DNA of 64,000 nucleotides from Alloalcanivorax dieselolei B5 (GCF_000300005.1 NC_018691.1:806001-870000), one strand, 5' to 3'; counted from the first letter of the stretch, positions 8,647-19,133 are shown. Translations and numbers: made by a program. The notes: generated by a model not told the origin, from the sequence alone.

Positions 8647-10137
8647 ATGACCATGGCACCGTTACCTAATCGACTTTACAGCGCTGCCCAGACCCGGGAG
8701 CTGGACCGTCTTGCCATCGAGGGCGGTGTCAGCGGTGCCACTCTGATGGCCCGGGCGGGACAGGCCGCCTTTGACCTGATGCTGCAGCGTTGGCCGGAGG
8801 TGCGTGAGCCGGCGATTCTGTGCGGTGCGGGTAACAACGGTGGTGACGGCTATGTGGTGGCGCGCCTGGCCCAGGAAGCCGGGTTGCGGCCCGTGGTCTA
8901 TCAGTGGCGTCCGCTGGATCAGCTTGGCGGCGACGCTCTGGCCATGGCGGAGGCGGCCCGTGATGCCGGGGTGCCGATGCTGCCATTGAATCTGGACAAC
9001 CTGCCGCATGCCGCGCCGCTCTTGGTGGATGGCCTGCTGGGAACCGGCATCAGCGGGGTGTTGCGCGAAGACATGCGGGCTTTGCTGCAGGCGCTCGATG
9101 CCTTGGGCAAGCCGGTACTGGCTCTGGATGTTCCCTCCGGCTTGTCGGCGGACTCCGGGGCCAGCGCCGGTGCCGTGTTGGGCGCGGATTGCACCATTAC
9201 CTTCATCGGCGTGAACCGCGGACTGCTCACCGGGGTGGGGCCATGCCACAGCGGCCAGCTGGTGTTCTCCGGCCTCAACGTGGACGAGGCCGTGTACCAG
9301 GCCATACCCGACCCGGTTTGGCGGCCTACGCCCTTGGATCTGCGCCGCTGGCTGCCGCGTCGGCGCCGGGACGGCCACAAGGGCCATTACGGTCACGTCC
9401 TGGTGATCGGTGGCGATCATGGTTTCGCCGGCGCGCCGTCCATGAGTGCCCAGGCCGCCGCCCGTTGCGGCGCCGGTTTGGTCAGTCTCGCCACCCGCGC
9501 CGAAAATCTGACCGCGGTACTGGCCCGGCAGCCGGAAATCATGGTGCGGGCGGTGGAGGACGTGGCCGAGCTGGAGCCGCTGCTGGAACGTGCCACGGTT
9601 GTGGCGGTGGGGCCGGGGCTGGGCACTGGCGAGTGGGGGCAAACGTTACTGAAACGGGCACTGATGACGGACCTGCCGCTGGTGCTGGACGCTGATGCCT
9701 TGAACTTGCTGGCCGATTGGGGCGTGGACGCCAATGATCACTGGGTATTGACGCCCCATCCCGGTGAGGCCGGACGGCTGTTGGGCAGCGACAGCGCCAC
9801 TGTGCAACGGGATCGCTTTGCCGCCGTGGAAGCCCTGGCCAGCCGTTACGGCGGTGCCGCCCTGCTCAAGGGGTTGGGTACTCTGGTGCGTGGCGGGGAC
9901 GGTTGCGCTCTGATCAGCGACGGCAACCCTGGCATGGGCAGTGGCGGCATGGGCGATGTGCTCACCGGCGTCATCGCCGCGTTGCTGGCCCAGGGGGTTC
10001 CGCCGTACCAGGCCGCTGCCCTGGGCGCCATGGCGCACGCCCGGGCCGCCGACCGGGCCGCCGCCGAGCACGGCGAGCGCGGGCTGTTGGCCACGGATCT
10101 TTTACCGCCGTTACGATGGGAATTGAATGGAAAATAA
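8647..10137 (+). CDS. nnr: Bifunctional NAD(P)H-hydrate epimerase/dehydratase
   Basis: Repairs damaged NAD(P)H hydrates. The N-terminal YjeF_N epimerase domain (first ~220 residues) shows CGAGNNGGDGYVVAR. The C-terminal ribokinase-like dehydratase (about 230-490) shows the HPGEAGRLL and NPGMGSGGMGDVLTG signatures. ATG 8647 is chosen because the upstream ATG 8617 lies in a -10 box and the stretch between is not conserved-looking; a purine-rich AGGATAGCAG precedes 8647. The 3' end overlaps tsaE by 11 bp, so the two are cotranscribed. Confidence 0.92.
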   Translation: MTMAPLPNRLYSAAQTRELDRLAIEGGVSGATLMARAGQAAFDLMLQRWPEVREPAILCGAGNNGGDGYVVARLAQEAGLRPVVYQWRPLDQLGGDALAMAEAARDAGVPMLPLNLDNLPHAAPLLVDGLLGTGISGVLREDMRALLQALDALGKPVLALDVPSGLSADSGASAGAVLGADCTITFIGVNRGLLTGVGPCHSGQLVFSGLNVDEAVYQAIPDPVWRPTPLDLRRWLPRRRRDGHKGHYGHVLVIGGDHGFAGAPSMSAQAAARCGAGLVSLATRAENLTAVLARQPEIMVRAVEDVAELEPLLERATVVAVGPGLGTGEWGQTLLKRALMTDLPLVLDADALNLLADWGVDANDHWVLTPHPGEAGRLLGSDSATVQRDRFAAVEALASRYGGAALLKGLGTLVRGGDGCALISDGNPGMGSGGMGDVLTGVIAALLAQGVPPYQAAALGAMAHARAADRAAAEHGERGLLATDLLPPLRWELNGK

Positions 10138-10558
10138 ACCAACCGGATCCCGCTATCTGGCGGACGAGACGGCCACCCTGGCCCTGGGCGCGGAATTGGC
10201 CGCCGTGCTCAAATCCGGCCAGTGCGTTTATCTGCTGGGGGACCTGGGGGCGGGCAAGACCACCCTGATGCGCGGGCTGCTGCGGGGGCTGGGTCACCAG
10301 GGGGCGGTGAAGAGCCCGACTTATACTCTGGTGGAACCCTATGAACTCAATGGCGTCCATATCTATCATTTTGACTTGTACCGGCTGGCGGATCCCGAGG
10401 AGCTGGAATTGATCGGCATCCGGGATTATTTCGACGGCCAAGGGCTGTGTGTGTTGGAATGGCCGCAAAAAGGCGCCGGGGTGATTCCGGCGCCGGATCT
10501 CACCGTGACACTGACCGTGCAGCCGCCGGGGCGTAATGCGAATTTGGAGTGGGCATAG
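10127..10558 (+). CDS. tsaE: tRNA threonylcarbamoyladenosine biosynthesis ATPase TsaE
   Basis: A 143-residue P-loop protein needed with TsaB/TsaD to make t6A37 in ANN-decoding tRNAs. Walker A is GDLGAGKTTLMRG, with the family sequence SPTYTLVEPYE and the Walker B-like HFDLYRL. It overlaps nnr and precedes amiB by 7 bp, the standard gammaproteobacterial order. Confidence 0.96.
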   Translation: MENKPTGSRYLADETATLALGAELAAVLKSGQCVYLLGDLGAGKTTLMRGLLRGLGHQGAVKSPTYTLVEPYELNGVHIYHFDLYRLADPEELELIGIRDYFDGQGLCVLEWPQKGAGVIPAPDLTVTLTVQPPGRNANLEWA

Positions 10559-10565
10559 CCGAACT

Positions 10566-11918
10566 ATGGGTGTAAATCAGCGTAAGTCCGTCCGGGGAAT
10601 GATGGCATGGCGTCTGCTCATCAGCATGCTGGGCGGCCTTCTGGCGATGGCGGCACAGGCGGCGGTGAAAGTGGATTCCGTGCGCATGCACCGGGCTCCG
10701 GATCATACCCGGGTGGTGTTTGACCTGCCGGATCCGGTGGAGCACAAGGTGGACATCCTCGCCAACCCGGATCGGGTGGTGGTGGATCTGATGGACACCG
10801 ACTTCAACTTCGACGTGAAAACGCTGGATGCGGGGGACGGGCCGGTCGCCGATATCCGGGTGGGGCAACATGCGGACAAAACCCGCATCGTGTTTGACCT
10901 CAAGACGGCGGTGCGGCCGCGTACCAATCTGCTGAAGCCGGTGGCGCCGCACGGCTGGCGGCTGGTGGTGGATTTGTTCGATAAGGAGCCCGCGCCGGCG
11001 AAGACCATTCCCAAACCCAAGGCCTCGGCGGAGAAGCCCCGCGAAATGATCGTCGCCGTCGATCCGGGGCACGGTGGCGAGGACCCCGGCGCCAGAGGGC
11101 CTCGGGGCACCAAGGAAAAAGTGGTGGTGCTGCAGATCGCCAAGAAGATTTACAACATGATCAACAACGAGCCGGGCATGCGCGCGGTGCTGGTTCGTGA
11201 TGGTGACTACTATGTGCCGCTGGCGGAGCGCCGCCGCATCGCCCGTGAGGACAATCACGCCGATGTGTTCATCTCGATCCACGCCGACGCCTTCACCGAT
11301 GCCCGCGCCCGGGGCGCCAGTGTATTCGCGCTGTCCAACAGCGGCGCCACCAGTGCCCGGGCCCGTTATCTGGCCAAGATCGCCAACGAGTCCGACCGCG
11401 TCGCCGGGGTCTACGAGGAGGAAAAGGACGACTCCAACCTGCTCAGCGTACTGGCGGACATGCGCATGTCCGGTTCCATGGCGCACAGCCTTTATTTGGG
11501 GCGGCAGATCCTGCAGGAATTCAACGGTGTCACCAAGCTGCATGGAGACCGGACCACGGTGGAACAGGCCGGCTTTGCCGTATTGAAGGAGCCGGAAATG
11601 GTATCGGTGCTGGTGGAGACCGGGTTTATTTCCAACCGCGAGGAAGAGGGCCTGTTGCGCTCCAGCACCCATCAAGCCCGTATCGCCCGGGCGGTGACCA
11701 ATGGCGTCAAACGCTATTTCCAGACCCACCCGGCCCCGAACAGCTACTTCGCCGCCCAGCGCCGGCAACAGGGGGATCAGTACCGTATCCAGCCCGGTGA
11801 TACCCTGTCCGCCATTGCTCGTGCCCATCAGGTGTCCGAGGACGCCTTGCGTACCGCCAACAATCTCAACGGCGACCGTATCGTGGTGGGGCAGTTGCTG
11901 ACCATTCCGGGCTCCTGA
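10566..11918 (+). CDS. amiB: N-acetylmuramoyl-L-alanine amidase with AMIN and LysM domains
   Basis: A periplasmic septal amidase of about 450 residues. A hydrophobic signal (LLISMLGGLLAMAAQA) is followed by an AMIN targeting domain (about 25-140), a Pro/Lys linker, the zinc Amidase_3 domain (VDPGHGGEDPGARG, ISIHADAF, VETGFISN with the catalytic Glu) and one C-terminal LysM (YRIQPGDTLSAIARAHQV). Its position between tsaE and mutL matches E. coli amiB. Start ATG 10566 is preferred over 10536, which lies inside tsaE; 10599 is also possible. Confidence 0.93.
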   Translation: MGVNQRKSVRGMMAWRLLISMLGGLLAMAAQAAVKVDSVRMHRAPDHTRVVFDLPDPVEHKVDILANPDRVVVDLMDTDFNFDVKTLDAGDGPVADIRVGQHADKTRIVFDLKTAVRPRTNLLKPVAPHGWRLVVDLFDKEPAPAKTIPKPKASAEKPREMIVAVDPGHGGEDPGARGPRGTKEKVVVLQIAKKIYNMINNEPGMRAVLVRDGDYYVPLAERRRIAREDNHADVFISIHADAFTDARARGASVFALSNSGATSARARYLAKIANESDRVAGVYEEEKDDSNLLSVLADMRMSGSMAHSLYLGRQILQEFNGVTKLHGDRTTVEQAGFAVLKEPEMVSVLVETGFISNREEEGLLRSSTHQARIARAVTNGVKRYFQTHPAPNSYFAAQRRQQGDQYRIQPGDTLSAIARAHQVSEDALRTANNLNGDRIVVGQLLTIPGS

Positions 11919-11966
11919 TCCCGGAAAGCGGAAATAAAGCAGGGGTCGCGACCCCGGGAGACCATT

Positions 11967-13814
11967 TTGTCCAAGATTCAACTGCTGGATTCCCGCCTCG
12001 CCAACCAGATCGCCGCGGGCGAGGTGGTGGAGCGGCCGGCATCGGTACTCAAGGAACTGTTGGAAAACGCCCTGGATGCCGGTGCCCGGCAGATCACCGT
12101 GGACGTGGAGCAGGGCGGCACCAAGCTGATCCGGGTGCGCGACGACGGCGGCGGCATCGAGCGGGACGAACTGCCGTTGGCGCTGTCCCGGCATGCCACC
12201 AGCAAGATCCATGTGGCCGAGGACCTGGAAGCCATCGGCACCCTGGGGTTTCGCGGTGAGGCGCTGGCGGCGATCAGTTCGGTGTCGCGGCTGAGCCTGA
12301 CCAGCAACATCGGTGAGCAGGCGGAAGGTTGGGAAGTGGTGGTGGAAGGCCGCGACATGGCCCCTTCGGTGACGCCGGCGGGGCATCCGCGTGGTACCAC
12401 CGTGACCATGCGCGATCTGTTCTTCAACACCCCGGCCCGGCGCCGCTTCCTGCGCACCGAGAAAACCGAGTTCAACCATCTGGAGGAAGTGTTCCGGCGC
12501 ATCGCCCTGAGTGAGTTCCAGACTGGATTCCGGCTCAGCCACAACCAGAAAGTGGTGCATCAGCTGCCCAGTGGCGACAACGAGGCGCTGCGGGCCGCCC
12601 GGGTGGCGCGATTGTGCGGCAGTGCTTTCATGGAACAGTCGATGCCGGTGGACGTGTCCCACGCCGGTCTGCGCTTGCATGGCTGGCTCGGGTTGCCGAC
12701 CTTCTCCCGTTCCCAGTCGGATTTGCAGTACTTCTATGTGAATGGCCGGGTGATCCGCGACAAGGTGGTCAGCCACGCGGTGCGGCAGGCCTATTCCGAT
12801 GTGCTCTACCATGGCCGCCACCCGGCGTTCGTGCTGTTCCTGGAACTGGATCCGGCCCTGGTGGATGTGAACGTGCATCCCACCAAGCACGAAGTGCGTT
12901 TCCGCGAGCAGCGCATGGTCCATGACTTCCTCTATCGGACCCTGCACCGGGCGATCGCCGAGGTGCGCCCGGCGGACCGGCTGGACGTGCCGGAGTTGCC
13001 GCAGACGATGCCCTCGTGGTCGGTGCCGACGCAGGGCGCCATGCCGTTGACTCAGGCCCGTGACAGCGGGGCGGGGGTCAGTGGGAATGGGTACCAGGGT
13101 GGGGGCGCGGCGCCGGCTTATCGCCCGCCGCCATCGGTTGCCGATGGCGACCGCCAGGCCAGTGCCTACGGTTCGCTGGTGACGCCCCGCCCGGAAGCCG
13201 CGCCGATGCCGGCGCCGGAACCGGGGCAGACGCCGCCACTGGGCTACGCGGTGGCGCAGATCCATGGCATTTTCATCATCGCCGAGAATGAGCACGGCAT
13301 GGTGCTGGTGGACATGCACGCGGCCCATGAGCGCATCACCTATGAGCGGCTCAAGCGGGACTGGGCCGAGGAGAAAGTGCGCGGGCAGCCCTTGCTGGTG
13401 CCGGTGTCGATGGCGGTGTCATCACGGGAGGCGGACTTCGCCGAACAGCAGCCGGAAGTGTTCCAACGCCTCGGTTTCGGCGTCGAACGGGCCGGGCCGG
13501 AAACCCTGATGGTGCGGGAAGTGCCGGTGTTGCTGCGCAATGCCGACAGCGAGACGCTGGTCCGTGATGTTCTTTCCGATTTGCTCGCCCATGGCAGCAG
13601 TGAGCGCATCGAGCAGCATCTGGATGCGCTGTTGTCGTCCATGGCCTGCCACGGCAGCGTGCGCGCCAATCGCAAGCTGACCATCCCGGAAATGAACGCC
13701 CTGCTGCGGGACATGGAAGCCACCGAGCGTTCGGGGCAATGCAACCACGGCCGACCAACCTGGACCCAGATGAGTGTCAAGGACCTGGATCGCCTGTTCA
13801 TGCGGGGGCAGTAA
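11967..13814 (+). CDS. mutL: DNA mismatch repair protein MutL
   Basis: A 615-residue GHKL ATPase linking MutS to MutH/UvrD. The N-terminus [24 protein letters not shown], cut here as [10 protein letters not shown], the DNALDAG-like ENALDAGA motif, and [10 protein letters not shown] are all present. A Gly/Pro-rich linker (about 340-420) joins the C-terminal dimerisation domain with [11 protein letters not shown]. The start is TTG with GGGAG 6 bp upstream. The stop TAA shares its final A with the ATG of miaA. Confidence 0.96.
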   Translation: MSKIQLLDSRLANQIAAGEVVERPASVLKELLENALDAGARQITVDVEQGGTKLIRVRDDGGGIERDELPLALSRHATSKIHVAEDLEAIGTLGFRGEALAAISSVSRLSLTSNIGEQAEGWEVVVEGRDMAPSVTPAGHPRGTTVTMRDLFFNTPARRRFLRTEKTEFNHLEEVFRRIALSEFQTGFRLSHNQKVVHQLPSGDNEALRAARVARLCGSAFMEQSMPVDVSHAGLRLHGWLGLPTFSRSQSDLQYFYVNGRVIRDKVVSHAVRQAYSDVLYHGRHPAFVLFLELDPALVDVNVHPTKHEVRFREQRMVHDFLYRTLHRAIAEVRPADRLDVPELPQTMPSWSVPTQGAMPLTQARDSGAGVSGNGYQGGGAAPAYRPPPSVADGDRQASAYGSLVTPRPEAAPMPAPEPGQTPPLGYAVAQIHGIFIIAENEHGMVLVDMHAAHERITYERLKRDWAEEKVRGQPLLVPVSMAVSSREADFAEQQPEVFQRLGFGVERAGPETLMVREVPVLLRNADSETLVRDVLSDLLAHGSSERIEQHLDALLSSMACHGSVRANRKLTIPEMNALLRDMEATERSGQCNHGRPTWTQMSVKDLDRLFMRGQ

Positions 13815-14818
13815 TGGACGCTGGACGCCGGCCCGTTGTCTTCCTGATGGGGCCAACCGGGGCCGGTAAAACCGCCCTCGCCATGGATGCCGTAAGCCGG
13901 CTTCCGATGGAAATCATCAATGTGGACTCCGCTTTGGTGTATCGGGGGTTGGAAATCGGTGCCGCATGCCCCACTAAGGAAGAGTTGGCGAAGGCGCCCC
14001 ATCGGTTATTGGGGTTCCGGGATCCGTCGGAGCCCTATTCGGCGGCGGATTTCCGTGCTGACGCGCTGGCCGAGATCGAGGATATCCAGCGGCGTGGCAA
14101 AGTGCCGCTGCTGGTCGGCGGCACCATGCTGTATTTCAAGGCCCTGGCGGATGGGCTGGCGCCGATGCCACCGGCGGACCCGGCGGTGCGGGCGGAGATC
14201 GCCGCCCTGGCCGAGCGGGAAGGTTGGCCCGCGGTGCACGCGGAGCTGGCCCGGGTCGACCCGGTCAGTGCCGGGCGCCTCAAACCCGGTGATCGGCAGC
14301 GGTTGCAGCGGGCGTTGGAGGTGTACCGGCTCACCGGCGAGCCGCTGTCGGCATTCCATGCCCGGCACGAGACCCGCGCGGAAGCGCTGGAACAGGGCTT
14401 TTATCGTTTCAGTGGTCTGTCCTCGCCGGTGCTGAGTCTGGCGGTGGCGCCGCCGCGCCAGGAATTGCATCGGCGTATCGAGCAGCGCTTCCACGCCATG
14501 TTGCGGGAGGGGTTGTTGGAAGAGGTGGAAAGACTGTTTCATCGCGGCGATTTGCACGAGAATCTGCCGGCGATCAAAGCCGTGGGCTACCGACAGGTAT
14601 GGGCCTATTTGGACGGCCAATGGGATTACCCGACCATGGTCGAAAAAGGTATCATTGCGACACGCCAACTGGCAAAACGGCAGCTCACCTGGTTGCGAAA
14701 ATGGCCCGGATTGCAGTGGTACGACAGTACCGGGGAGAACCAGCGCAAGGCGTGCACAGCGCGGCTTGCGCAGGTTTGTAAATCCGTGTTTAGTAGCGGT
14801 GAGAATGATCTGGGGTGA
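13814..14818 (+). CDS. miaA: tRNA dimethylallyltransferase
   Basis: A 334-residue enzyme that adds the isopentenyl group to A37 of UNN-decoding tRNAs. The P-loop is [11 protein letters not shown] and the DSALVYRG motif follows, with AVGYRQVW near the C-terminus. Start ATG 13814 overlaps the mutL stop by one base, showing coupled translation. A longer open frame from 13739 lies inside mutL and is not used. Confidence 0.96.
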   Translation: MDAGRRPVVFLMGPTGAGKTALAMDAVSRLPMEIINVDSALVYRGLEIGAACPTKEELAKAPHRLLGFRDPSEPYSAADFRADALAEIEDIQRRGKVPLLVGGTMLYFKALADGLAPMPPADPAVRAEIAALAEREGWPAVHAELARVDPVSAGRLKPGDRQRLQRALEVYRLTGEPLSAFHARHETRAEALEQGFYRFSGLSSPVLSLAVAPPRQELHRRIEQRFHAMLREGLLEEVERLFHRGDLHENLPAIKAVGYRQVWAYLDGQWDYPTMVEKGIIATRQLAKRQLTWLRKWPGLQWYDSTGENQRKACTARLAQVCKSVFSSGENDLG

Positions 14819-15019
14819 AACTTTTTCAAGGTTATGTTGCCGGATGAATCAATGAACGGATTCAGGGCCCGGAGTCAGGGATGGCCGGTCTCGGATGGCC
14901 GGTTTTGGACGACCGGGGTATAACATTGAATTGGACACCCGCGGGACGCGGATTCAATGCGCTGATTGCCCGAACCGTTGGGCGCTACTTTTTATATTTG
15001 GATGCTGAGGAGAACTGCC

Positions 15020-15319
15020 ATGTCAAAAGGGCATTCGCTACAAGACCCTTTTCTCAATGCGCTGAGAAAGGAACGTATTCCGGTTTCTATCTTTCTGGTT
15101 AACGGAATCAAACTGCAGGGGCAAATCGAGTCTTTCGACCAGTACGTGGTACTGCTGAAGAACGCGGTAAGCCAAATGGTGTATAAGCATGCCATTTCCA
15201 CCGTGGTACCGGCCCGCAATCCGCGTGCGTCCGGCGGTGGCAATCCGGCCATGCAAGGCACCACCGGTGCCGCCGCCGGCGGCCAGGCTGGGGCGGGTGA
15301 CGAATACGGTAATCAATAG
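15020..15319 (+). CDS. hfq: RNA chaperone Hfq
   Basis: A 99-residue Sm-like protein that forms hexamers and matches sRNAs with mRNAs. The Sm1 part is [20 protein letters not shown] and the Sm2 motif is YKHAIST. The C-terminal tail is Gly/Ala-rich (about residues 75-99). GAGGAG lies 8 bp before the ATG. The 200-bp gap after miaA contains two direct copies of GGATGGCCGGT (about 14879-14904) but no promoter I can defend. Confidence 0.97.
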   Translation: MSKGHSLQDPFLNALRKERIPVSIFLVNGIKLQGQIESFDQYVVLLKNAVSQMVYKHAISTVVPARNPRASGGGNPAMQGTTGAAAGGQAGAGDEYGNQ

Positions 15320-15343
15320 TCGCGTCGCCTGTTCCGGCTTATG

Positions 15344-15380
15344 CAAAGCCACGCCCTTGCGGCGTGGCTTTGTTTTGTTG
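15344..15380 (+). terminator. Rho-independent terminator after hfq
   Basis: A perfect 12-bp stem (CAAAGCCACGCC / GGCGTGGCTTTG) with a 5-nt loop is followed by TTTTGTTG. It separates hfq from hflX, so hflX-hflK-hflC depends on read-through or on its own promoter in 15381-15475, where TACACT at 15463 could be a weak -10. Confidence 0.88.
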
Positions 15381-15475
15381 ACCATCCTGCACGGCGCTGC
15401 TGACGTGATGCAGGAAATCACATTCGGTCCGTCGTATTTGTGGCGTTCCCGCGGACTGTGGGTACACTGAGGTCC

Positions 15476-16843
15476 ATGGATTTATTCGAACGTACTGAAC
15501 AGGTACGCACCGGGGCTGGCGAACGGGCCATTCTGGTGCACATGGACCTGCCCGACGCCTTCGGGCGGGAGGATCTGGAGGAATTCCACCACTTGGTGGT
15601 GTCCAGTGGCGTGGTGCCCGTGGCGGAATTGCTGGGCAAGCGCGACCGTCCTGATCCGGCACTGTTCATCGGCAGTGGCAAGAGCGAGGAACTGGCCGAG
15701 TTGGTACGCCAGGAAGAGGCCGATGTGGTGCTGTTCAACCACGCGCTCAGCCCGGCCCAGGAGCGCAATCTGGAGCGGGCGGCGAAATGCCGGGTACTTG
15801 ACCGTACCGGCTTGATCCTGGACATCTTCGCCCAGCGTGCCCGTACCCACGAAGGGCGTTTGCAGGTGGAACTGGCTCAATTGCGGCACCTGGCTTCAAG
15901 GCTGGTGCGCGGCTGGACTCACCTGGAGCGGCAGAAAGGCGGTATCGGCCTGCGTGGTCCCGGGGAAACGCAGCTGGAAACGGACCGTCGCCTGATCCGG
16001 GATCGTATCCGTGCCATCGAGGCCCGGCTGGAAAAGGTACGCAAGCAGCGAGAGCAGGGACGCCGGGCCCGTGACCGTTCGGAGACGCCGTTGATCTCCC
16101 TGGTGGGCTACACCAACGCCGGCAAGTCCACCCTGTTCAATGCGCTGACCACCGGCGAGGTTTATGTTGCGGACCAGTTGTTCGCCACCCTGGACCCGAC
16201 TCTGCGCAAGGTGCGGGTGCCAGGAGTGGGGCCGGCGATTCTGGCGGATACCGTGGGTTTCATCCGCCATTTGCCTCACCGTCTGGTGGAGGCCTTCCGG
16301 GCCACCCTGGAGGAAACCGTCAATGCTTCGTTACTGCTCCATATCACGGATTGCAGTGCCGAAGAGCGCGACGATAACGTGGCGTCGGTGAATGAAGTGC
16401 TGGAAGAGATCGGCGCCGATCAGGTGCCGGTGTTGCATGTTTACAACAAGGTGGATCGTTTCGGTGATACGCCCCGGCTGGACCGGGACGAACAGGGGCG
16501 GCCGTGGAGAGTGTGGCTGTCAGCCCGGGAGCAGCAAGGGTTTGATCTGTTGTACCAGGCGATTGCCGAACGGCTGGCCGAACACTGGGTGGACCGGTGG
16601 CTGCGTTTGCCGCCGGAGGCCGGGCGCTTGAGAGCGCGTTTACATGAGGCGGGCGAGGTGCTGGCGGAGGAAGCCGGCACCGACGGCGCCATGTTGCTGA
16701 GGGTGCATCTGAACCGGGTGCACTTTGAACGCCTGCTGCGAGAAGCGGGTCTCAGCGAAAAGGATGTATTGGTGCCGGCGCCTCAGGTTGCAGAGGGCTC
16801 GGCCCATTCCTACAATCCAGAACGCTCGCACAAAGCGGGATAA
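15476..16843 (+). CDS. hflX: Ribosome-rescue GTPase HflX
   Basis: A 455-residue OBG-class GTPase that splits stalled ribosomes. The N-terminal HflX domain has the LFNHALSPAQERNLE segment and the coiled linker (RLIRDRIRAIEARLEKVR), then the G domain with GYTNAGKSTLFN, DTVGFI and NKVD. ATG 15476 has TGAGGT upstream and gives the normal N-terminus; an upstream in-frame ATG at 15440 is less likely. Confidence 0.95.
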   Translation: MDLFERTEQVRTGAGERAILVHMDLPDAFGREDLEEFHHLVVSSGVVPVAELLGKRDRPDPALFIGSGKSEELAELVRQEEADVVLFNHALSPAQERNLERAAKCRVLDRTGLILDIFAQRARTHEGRLQVELAQLRHLASRLVRGWTHLERQKGGIGLRGPGETQLETDRRLIRDRIRAIEARLEKVRKQREQGRRARDRSETPLISLVGYTNAGKSTLFNALTTGEVYVADQLFATLDPTLRKVRVPGVGPAILADTVGFIRHLPHRLVEAFRATLEETVNASLLLHITDCSAEERDDNVASVNEVLEEIGADQVPVLHVYNKVDRFGDTPRLDRDEQGRPWRVWLSAREQQGFDLLYQAIAERLAEHWVDRWLRLPPEAGRLRARLHEAGEVLAEEAGTDGAMLLRVHLNRVHFERLLREAGLSEKDVLVPAPQVAEGSAHSYNPERSHKAG

Positions 16844-16854
16844 CGGAGAAATCA

Positions 16855-18039
16855 ATGGCCTGGAATGAACCTGGCGGCAATAAACCCAGGGATCCCTGGG
16901 GTGGGGGCGGTGGCGGAGATCAACGTCCACCCGATCTTGATGAAGCGCTGAAGAACCTGAAGGATCGCATCAACGATCTGTTCGGGGGTAAAGGTGGCGG
17001 CGGCGGTGGCGGCAAGCGAGGCGCCGGCGTACCGAAAGGACTGCTGATCATCGTCGCTCTGGTGCTGGTGGTCGGCTATGTGATGATGGGCTTTTACCAG
17101 GTGGACCAGCGGGAGCAGGGCGTGGTGCTGCGCTTCGGCAAGTTCAACCGCATGGTGGAGCCGGGCCTGAACTGGCGAGCGCCGGTGATCGAACAGGCGA
17201 TGAAAGTGGATGTGGGCCAGAACCGCAGCTACGAGCTGAGCGAAGAAATGCTCACCCGCGATACCAATATCGTCTCCGTGACACTGGGAGTGCAGTACAA
17301 GGTGCTGGATCCCCAGGCGTTTCTGCTGCGGGTGGCCGCTCCGGAAGCCATTCTTGAACACGCCACCAGCTCCGCGCTGCGCCATGTGGTGGGCAGTTCC
17401 ACCATGGATGACGTACTGCGTGACCAGCGTGAGGATATTCGCCTGGAGGTGCGCAAGCGGCTGCAGGAATACCTGGACCGCTATAACACCGGCCTGGTGA
17501 TCAACCAGGTGGTGCTGGACCGTACCGCGGCACCGGATGCCGTGCGTGACGCCTTTGACGACGTGGCCAAGGCCCGTGAGGATGAGGACCGCTTCAAGAA
17601 GGAAGCGGAGGCGTACTACAACGCGATCATTCCACAGGCGCGTGGTAAGGCCGCGCGGATCACCGAGGAAGCCAAGGCCTACAAAGCCAAGGTGGTGGCG
17701 GAAGCCCAGGGTAACGCCGCGCGCTTCGAGGATCTGGTCACTGAATATGAGAAGGCGCCGTCCATCACCCGGCACCGTTTATACCTGGACACCATCACGG
17801 AAGTCCTGGGTGCATCCAGCAAGGTTCTGGTTGATGTGAAAAATGGCAATAACCTGATGTATCTGCCTCTGGATCAGCTGATGAAGCCAAGGGAAACCGC
17901 GAAAGGGGTCGAGAGTGGCTCCGGCGGGTCTTCCAGCAGCACATCGCGCACCACCAATGCGGGCGCCGATGACGGCGGAAGCAGCGGGGGCCAGACGCCA
18001 CGCAGCCTGTATAACACCAACCGCACGGAGATTCGCTGA
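16855..18039 (+). CDS. hflK: FtsH protease modulator HflK
   Basis: A 394-residue SPFH-domain membrane protein that forms the HflKC cage around FtsH. It has a Gly-rich N-terminal cytoplasmic stretch, one transmembrane helix (about 62-80, GLLIIVALVLVVGYVMMGFY), the SPFH/prohibitin domain and a Ser/Gly-rich tail. It overlaps hflC in TGATG, so translation is coupled. Confidence 0.96.
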   Translation: MAWNEPGGNKPRDPWGGGGGGDQRPPDLDEALKNLKDRINDLFGGKGGGGGGGKRGAGVPKGLLIIVALVLVVGYVMMGFYQVDQREQGVVLRFGKFNRMVEPGLNWRAPVIEQAMKVDVGQNRSYELSEEMLTRDTNIVSVTLGVQYKVLDPQAFLLRVAAPEAILEHATSSALRHVVGSSTMDDVLRDQREDIRLEVRKRLQEYLDRYNTGLVINQVVLDRTAAPDAVRDAFDDVAKAREDEDRFKKEAEAYYNAIIPQARGKAARITEEAKAYKAKVVAEAQGNAARFEDLVTEYEKAPSITRHRLYLDTITEVLGASSKVLVDVKNGNNLMYLPLDQLMKPRETAKGVESGSGGSSSSTSRTTNAGADDGGSSGGQTPRSLYNTNRTEIR

Positions 18040-19100
18040 TGGGTACACGAGGTTGGCTGATGCTGGTGGCGGCGGGCGTACTATTGCTGCTGGCATTCGA
18101 TTCATTCTATATCGTCAATGAAACCGAGAAGGCGGTGCTCAAGCGCTTCAGCCGGATCGAAAGTACTGACATCAAACCCGGGCTGTATCCGAAGGTACCG
18201 CTGATCGACGAAGTGGTTCGCGTGGATGGCCGTCTGCTGACCCATGACGTGCCCACTCAGGCGTTTCTCACCGGCGAGAAGAAGCTGCTCAACGTGGATG
18301 CCTTCGTGACCTGGCGTATTGCCGATGTCCAGCGCTATATCGTCAGTGTCGGCGCGGGCTCCAACAACAGCATGGTGATGGAGCGCCGCGCCCGGGAACT
18401 GCTCGATCCGCGTGTCAACGAGGCGCTGCGGAACCAGTTCGCCGCCCGCACGGTGCAGGAAGTGGTGGCGGGTCGAGGTGGTGAGCTGCCTGATGAGGCG
18501 CTGGATCCGTCCGCGGTGAGCACCGGTGAGGCCCTCGACAAAAGCGAGGAGCAGCTGGCGTCCGAAGAAGACGAGGAATTCCGCAAGAAAGTGCAGGAGA
18601 AAGGGGCCACCCAGGCGTTGCTGGAAGACAAGAACGACCAGCGTGAGAAGCTGATGAACTCGGTGGCCGAGGAAGTGAACGCCGCCACTCTCCAGGACTT
18701 GGGGATCGAAGTGGTGGATGTTCGCGTGAAGCAGGTGGATTGGCCCGATGAAGTGCGTGGCCGGGTGTTCGACCGGATGCGTGCCGAGCGGGCCCGGGAT
18801 GCCTCCGAGCATCGCTCCGAGGGGCGCGAGGAAGCGGAGCGGATCCGTGCCGCGGCCGATCGCGAGGAAACCGAAACCGTGGCGCGGGCCTACGAAGAGG
18901 CACAGAAAGTCCGGGGTGAAGGGGATGCCCTGGCCACCGGAATTTACGCCCGGGCCTACTCCCGCGATGAAGAGTTCTTCCGCTTCTACCGCAGCCTGCA
19001 GGCTTATCGGGAAAGCTTCAAATCACCCAATGACATTCTGCTGCTGGAACCGGATAGCGACTTCTTCAGGTATCTGAAGGACTCCGAGGGCGGCCGTTAG
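18039..19100 (+). CDS. hflC: FtsH protease modulator HflC
   Basis: A 353-residue SPFH membrane protein, partner of HflK. The N-terminal helix is LMLVAAGVLLLLAFDSFYIV, and the family ending with LLLEPDSDFFRYL is intact. Between about residues 148 and 205 there is a strongly acidic, charged segment (for example EEQLASEEDEEFRKKVQEKG) that is absent from the shorter E. coli-type protein, where that region is a short GRR-containing turn. It overlaps hflK by one base. Confidence 0.95.
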   Translation: MGTRGWLMLVAAGVLLLLAFDSFYIVNETEKAVLKRFSRIESTDIKPGLYPKVPLIDEVVRVDGRLLTHDVPTQAFLTGEKKLLNVDAFVTWRIADVQRYIVSVGAGSNNSMVMERRARELLDPRVNEALRNQFAARTVQEVVAGRGGELPDEALDPSAVSTGEALDKSEEQLASEEDEEFRKKVQEKGATQALLEDKNDQREKLMNSVAEEVNAATLQDLGIEVVDVRVKQVDWPDEVRGRVFDRMRAERARDASEHRSEGREEAERIRAAADREETETVARAYEEAQKVRGEGDALATGIYARAYSRDEEFFRFYRSLQAYRESFKSPNDILLLEPDSDFFRYLKDSEGGR

Positions 19101-19133
19101 TCGTCGGCCCTTGGTCCATGGTAGAATGCCGTA

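Noticed and set aside
10500-13328. A 942-codon open frame on the minus strand across amiB and mutL
   Set aside because: It is antisense to two well-conserved genes, has His/Gln-rich low-complexity composition typical of GC-rich shadow frames, and matches no family.
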